A DNA stretch of 64,000 nucleotides from NCBI RefSeq assembly GCF_020966755.1, contig NZ_JAJKFT010000010.1, forward strand, positions 3,250,720 to 3,314,719, written 5' to 3'. Each line of letters opens with the position of its first letter. The stretch's first letter is position 1. This stretch comes from Blastopirellula sediminis (GTDB lineage: Bacteria > Planctomycetota > Planctomycetia > Pirellulales > Pirellulaceae). This document shows positions 60,488 to 64,000 of the stretch, in pieces. The notes under the pieces were generated by a model that was not told the origin of the DNA, did not search any database, and saw only the letters and a program-made list of their open reading frames with translations. Both the position numbers and the translations under genes were made by a program.

Positions 60488-62089
60488 ATGACGACATCGA
60501 CGCCTCGCTACCTTGTGCCGTTTCATCCGAAGCGGGTCTCTCATTACTTCACCGACGTCCTGGTGCTCGGCGGCGGCATCGCCGGCCTGCGTGCGGCGCT
60601 CGAAGTCGATCCTTCCCTCTCGGTGCTGATCGTGACCAAGGACAAAGTCCTGGAATCGAACAGCAACTACGCCCAGGGGGGCATTGCCGGCGTTCTGGAC
60701 GAAGAAGACCGCTACGAAGATCATGTCGCCGACACGATCACCGCCGGCGGTTCGCTTTGCGATCCGGCCGTTGTCGACATGGTCGTTCGCGAAGGGCCCG
60801 ATTGCATTCGTGAACTGATCGAGTGGGGAACCGCCTTTGACGAAGAAGATGGGCACCTGGCCCTGGGACGCGAAGGAGGACATGGCCGCTCTCGGATCGT
60901 CCACGCAATGGGAGATGCGACTGGACGGGAAGTGATTCGGGCCGTTGTCGAACGCGTCCGGAGCCATGAGAACATCCAGATCTGGCAGAACGAGTTCACG
61001 CTCGACTTGATCACGCACGAAGGAGAATGCCGCGGCGCTCTCGCTTCCGATCAAAAGCATGGGCGGACCCTGATCTGGGCGAAGCAAACGATCCTGGCGA
61101 CCGGCGGCGTCGGCCAGATCTATCGCGAGTCGACCAACCCGAAAGTCGCCACCGGCGACGGTCTCGCACTAGCGATTCGGGCTGGAGCGCAGCTGCGCGA
61201 TATGGAGTTCATGCAGTTCCACCCGACCGTCCTTTACATCGCCGGTAGTGGACGCAGCTTGATTACCGAAGCGATCCGCGGCGAAGGCGCCTACCTGGTC
61301 GATCGGAGCGGCAACCGCTTTATGGCCGAATACGATCCGCGGGGAGAACTCGCGCCGCGCGACGTCGTCTCCCAGGCGATCGTCTCGCAGATGGAGCGGA
61401 CCAAGTCGCCGTGCGTCTTTTTGAGCCTGAGCCATCTCGACGCCGATTTCGTCCGTCGGCGGTTTCCAGGGATCGCCCAGGCCTGCGCCAAGTTCGGGAT
61501 CGACATCACCAAGGACCGCGTCCCGGTCCGGCCGGGCGCCCATTACATGATCGGCGGGGTGAAGGTCGATGTGGACGGGCGGACCACCTTGCCGGGCCTA
61601 TGGGCCGCCGGCGAAGTGACTTCCAGCGGTTTACACGGCGCCAATCGTTTAGCGTCGAACAGTTTGCTGGAGGGGCTCGTATATGGAAAAAGAAGCGGCC
61701 GGGGCGCCTCCGACAAGGCGCTCAAGATGCCGGACAGGTTTACTGCGCTGAATCTCGAAAACCCGCAGTTGCCTCCCAGCGAGCCGCTCGATTTGGAAGA
61801 TATCCGGAATTCGCTCACCAGTTTGATGTGGCGATCCGCAGGCGTCCGCCGCGATGAGGCGGGATTGGCCGAAGCGGTCGACATGATCGACTCGTGGAGC
61901 GGATACGTTTCGCTGCATCAATTCGACCATCCCGCGGGCTGGGAGCTGCAAAATATGCTGCTCGTAGCTCGCGCGATCGCGCAATCGGCGTTGGCCCGGC
62001 GCGAATCGCGCGGGGTTCATCTGCGCATGGACTACCCGCAGACCGATGATGCGCATTGGAATCGCCATCTCACCTATCCTATCAGTTGA
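60488..62089 (+). CDS. nadB: L-aspartate oxidase NadB
   Basis: 533 residues, the usual NadB length. FAD site VLVLGGGIAGLRAALE at about 25-40 and SNSNYAQGGIAGVLDEEDRY. The active-site region FMQFHPTVLYIAG and RGEGAYLVDRSGNRFM, then HYMIGGVKVDVDGRTTLPGL, WAAGEVTSSGLHGANRLASN and SLLEGLVYG are diagnostic. The C-terminal succinate-dehydrogenase-like domain (RNSLTSLMWRSAGVRRDEAG) follows. It oxidises L-aspartate to iminoaspartate with FAD in NAD biosynthesis. NadA and NadC are not in the window. The last codons form HWNRHLTYPIS. Confidence 0.96.
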   Translation: MTTSTPRYLVPFHPKRVSHYFTDVLVLGGGIAGLRAALEVDPSLSVLIVTKDKVLESNSNYAQGGIAGVLDEEDRYEDHVADTITAGGSLCDPAVVDMVVREGPDCIRELIEWGTAFDEEDGHLALGREGGHGRSRIVHAMGDATGREVIRAVVERVRSHENIQIWQNEFTLDLITHEGECRGALASDQKHGRTLIWAKQTILATGGVGQIYRESTNPKVATGDGLALAIRAGAQLRDMEFMQFHPTVLYIAGSGRSLITEAIRGEGAYLVDRSGNRFMAEYDPRGELAPRDVVSQAIVSQMERTKSPCVFLSLSHLDADFVRRRFPGIAQACAKFGIDITKDRVPVRPGAHYMIGGVKVDVDGRTTLPGLWAAGEVTSSGLHGANRLASNSLLEGLVYGKRSGRGASDKALKMPDRFTALNLENPQLPPSEPLDLEDIRNSLTSLMWRSAGVRRDEAGLAEAVDMIDSWSGYVSLHQFDHPAGWELQNMLLVARAIAQSALARRESRGVHLRMDYPQTDDAHWNRHLTYPIS

Positions 62090-62306
62090 CCCCCTCCTCT
62101 TCCCTTGTCGATGCAATTCATTTCGTAACTTCCGGTTAAACCTTGGTTCCGATCGAGGTTGCTGGAGTTTTAGCAAACGCCGATTTGAATTAAACTACGC
62201 CGTTTACGCAGGCGCACGTCCGCAGCTTATTGCGATTCGCGCCGGACGTAAGGCGAATCAATTCCTCACCTATTCTTCATCGATTCACGAACGACGGTTG
62301 GCAAGT

Positions 62307-63065
62307 ATGGCAGAATCGAGCGGAACCCCGATGATCGAGGCGGACCGCCTCTCGAAGTTCTATGGAATTTTCGCCGCCTCGCGCGACGTTTCCTTCAAGG
62401 TGTATCGCGGCGAAGTGGTGGCGTTTCTCGGCCCCAACGGCGCCGGTAAGAGCACCACGATGAAACTGCTGACTGGGTATCTTGCGCCCAGCGAAGGGGT
62501 CGCCAAGATCGCCGGTCATAACATGATGACCGATCGGTTGCGGGGCTCGGCGATGCTCGGCTATTTGCCCGAAAATGGTCCTCTGTATCCGGACGCGACT
62601 CCCTACAGCTTGCTGATGTTCTTTGGCGAAGCTCGCGGCTTGAACCCGGCGCAGCGGAAAGAGCGGATCGAAGCGGTCGTCGATCTCTGTAACTTGCACA
62701 CGGTGCTCCACAAGCCGATCAGCAAGTTGTCGAAAGGTTACAAACAGCGCGTCGGCATGGCCCAGGCGATTTTGCATGAGCCGGAAGTCTTGATCCTGGA
62801 CGAACCGACCTCCGGTCTCGATCCCAATCAGATCCGCGGCGTCCGCGAGATGATTCGTCGCTTGGGCGAATCGAAGACGATTCTGTTGTCGACGCACATT
62901 TTCCAAGAAGTCGACGCTCTGGCGACGCGAGCGATCGTGATCAACGAAGGACGTTTGATCTACGACGGAGCGATCGACGGGATGAAGCAGCCGGGCGAAT
63001 CGCTCGACGACGCCTTCTATCGCATGACCAAGGGTGTGAACGCGCTCACCTCGGTCACTGGCTAA
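62307..63065 (+). CDS. ABC-2 exporter ATP-binding protein (GldA-like)
   Basis: 252 residues from ATG at 62307; the longer frame back to 62046 overlaps nadB and reads as non-coding. Walker A GPNGAGKST, Q-loop region GYLPENGPLYPD, signature LSKGYKQRVGMAQA, Walker B VLILDEPTSGLDP, switch His in LLSTH. ENGPLYPDATPYSLLMFFGE is typical of ABC subunits of the gliding/DrrA-like ABC-2 type. It energises the permease that follows 68 bp later. The substrate is unknown. Confidence 0.95.
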   Translation: MAESSGTPMIEADRLSKFYGIFAASRDVSFKVYRGEVVAFLGPNGAGKSTTMKLLTGYLAPSEGVAKIAGHNMMTDRLRGSAMLGYLPENGPLYPDATPYSLLMFFGEARGLNPAQRKERIEAVVDLCNLHTVLHKPISKLSKGYKQRVGMAQAILHEPEVLILDEPTSGLDPNQIRGVREMIRRLGESKTILLSTHIFQEVDALATRAIVINEGRLIYDGAIDGMKQPGESLDDAFYRMTKGVNALTSVTG

Positions 63066-63133
63066 CCGCCGCTAGTTATTCCGCACATCCACCTGGCAAA
63101 GCTCACGACTTTCCCCAACGCATTGACGCAATC

Positions 63134-64000
63134 ATGGCTTGGATAAACGCAATTACGCTGGTCTGCTTCGACCTGATCTTCGCGGGCGCCTTCTTCGTCG
63201 CGATGATTCCGCTGCTGTTAGTCAAGCAGGCCGCCTACGCGGTGATGAAGCGAAACTTCAAATCGTACTTCAGCAACCCGACCGGCTACGTCTTTCTGGC
63301 GATCTTCGTGCTGTTGACCTCGATGGCCGCGTTCTGGCCGCACGAGTTCTTCAACGCCAACCTGGCGAACCTCGCCCAGCTGAATCAAAACATCGCGCTG
63401 ATCATGTTGATCTTCATCCCGGCGATCACGATGGGTCTGTGGGCCGATGAACGTCGGCAAGGGACGGATGAACTGCTGCTGACGCTGCCGGCGACCGACT
63501 TTGACATCGTGATGGGCAAGTACCTCGCGGCGGTTGCGGTCTTCAGCGTCTCGCTCCTTTTCTCGCAGTTCTGCAACTTCCTGGTGCTGAACGCGTTGTC
63601 CGAAGGGGATATGGACATCGGCCTATTCCTGACGACCTACATCGGCTACTGGTTTATCGGCCTGGCGATGATCTCGCTCGGTATGGTCGCGTCGTTTTTG
63701 ACCAACAACCTGACGCTCGGCTTTGTGATGGGGGTGTTGATCAACGCCCCGTTCGTGATGCTGCAATACGCCGACGCGTTCGTTACCGGCGCCGGGTGGA
63801 TTCAGTTCTTCAGCCAGGCGAGCATCGGCCGCCAGTTTGACGACTTCGGCCGCGGCGTCGTCAGTTTGTCGTCGCTCGTCTACTTCATCATGCTGACCGT
63901 CTTCGGCGTTTATCTCAGCATGGTGCTGATCGGCCGCCGTCACTGGCTGGGCGGCAAAGATGGGGAGTCGCTGCTGGGGCACTACATGCTGCGGACAATC
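63134..64000 (+). CDS. ABC-2 type permease (partial, 3' end off the right edge)
   Basis: At least 289 codons, open to the edge with no stop. ATG at 63134 starts MAWINAITLVCFDLIFAGAF, a first helix. YAVMKRNFKSYFSNPTGYVF, then LAIFVLLTSMAAF and the LWADERRQGTDELLLTLPAT segment (the conserved ER.xGT.e.Ll loop) and repeated hydrophobic segments identify an ABC-2 permease like GldF. The missing C-terminal part could include a GldG-like domain. Pairs with the ATPase directly upstream. Confidence 0.93.
   Translation, partial: MAWINAITLVCFDLIFAGAFFVAMIPLLLVKQAAYAVMKRNFKSYFSNPTGYVFLAIFVLLTSMAAFWPHEFFNANLANLAQLNQNIALIMLIFIPAITMGLWADERRQGTDELLLTLPATDFDIVMGKYLAAVAVFSVSLLFSQFCNFLVLNALSEGDMDIGLFLTTYIGYWFIGLAMISLGMVASFLTNNLTLGFVMGVLINAPFVMLQYADAFVTGAGWIQFFSQASIGRQFDDFGRGVVSLSSLVYFIMLTVFGVYLSMVLIGRRHWLGGKDGESLLGHYMLRTI

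Noticed and set aside
62046-62306. Longer N-terminus for the ABC ATPase
   Set aside because: It would overlap nadB and encodes 87 residues without similarity to the family; ATG at 62307 is directly before the ABC domain.
1-64000. tRNA, rRNA, CRISPR arrays, insertion sequences and prophage genes
   Set aside because: Looked for T-loop motifs, regularly spaced direct repeats with unique spacers, and transposase or integrase motifs; none was seen by eye. A tRNAscan or Infernal run would be decisive.

Overview
The window looks like chromosomal DNA from a planctomycete, most likely a member of the Pirellulaceae (Blastopirellula/Bremerella/Rhodopirellula type). This is inferred from gene content. 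There are pilin-like DUF1559 proteins with a C-terminal H-P-G-G-V..G motif, a PVC-type CxxCH dehydrogenase, DUF1080 and ThuA proteins, a TolQ with an N-terminal zinc ribbon, a prenyltransferase-fold protein following ExbD, FSLxTL-type membrane anchors, and large secreted low-complexity proteins. Composition is moderately GC-rich with G/C-rich third codon positions throughout. I saw no rRNA, tRNA, CRISPR array, transposase or phage gene.

Layout. 1-3.9 kb holds secreted repeat-rich proteins, a SnoaL-like protein and a small winged-helix regulator. 3.9-9.9 kb holds a propeller/hydrolase and an ExbD plus giant membrane protein pair. 10-16.4 kb holds a secreted FAD oxidoreductase and an opgG-x-opgH periplasmic glucan operon preceded by a near-perfect sigma-54 promoter. 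16.4-25.9 kb holds a JmjC-like oxygenase, DUF1559 and pilin-like genes, a DUF1080 protein and a Na+/H+ antiporter. 25.9-26.7 kb is a non-coding patch with a repeated GGACCGC-to-poly-T element. 26.7-32.2 kb holds a polyprenyl-phosphate sugar transferase, a CxxCH dehydrogenase and a ThuA protein. 32.2-36.3 kb is the most unusual block: six minus-strand genes that appear to be three tandem copies of a two-gene A-B module, each start codon overlapping the preceding stop. 36.3-45.3 kb holds a possible PD-(D/E)XK-like protein, an aquaglyceroporin, a CobW GTPase, a bestrophin-like protein, and an ammonium transporter/hybrid histidine kinase fusion followed by an HD-GYP response regulator. 45.6-52.1 kb holds a TolQ-ExbD-ExbD motor operon, with a zinc-ribbon protein and a secretin-like protein on the other side of a divergent promoter region. 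52.3-56.5 kb holds a ketosynthase-fold protein lacking two catalytic residues and two secreted leucine-rich-repeat proteins. 56.7-64 kb holds a 1241-residue Gln/Gly-rich membrane protein, nadB, and an ABC-2 exporter whose permease runs off the right edge.

How the genes work together. The OpgG/OpgH pair should make periplasmic glucans. The Amt-kinase and HD-GYP pair should link extracellular ammonium to cyclic-di-GMP turnover. The TolQ/ExbD/ExbD set is a proton-driven envelope motor. Much of the remainder is extracytoplasmic or envelope protein of unknown role. All functional assignments rest on reading motifs by eye; no database search was run.
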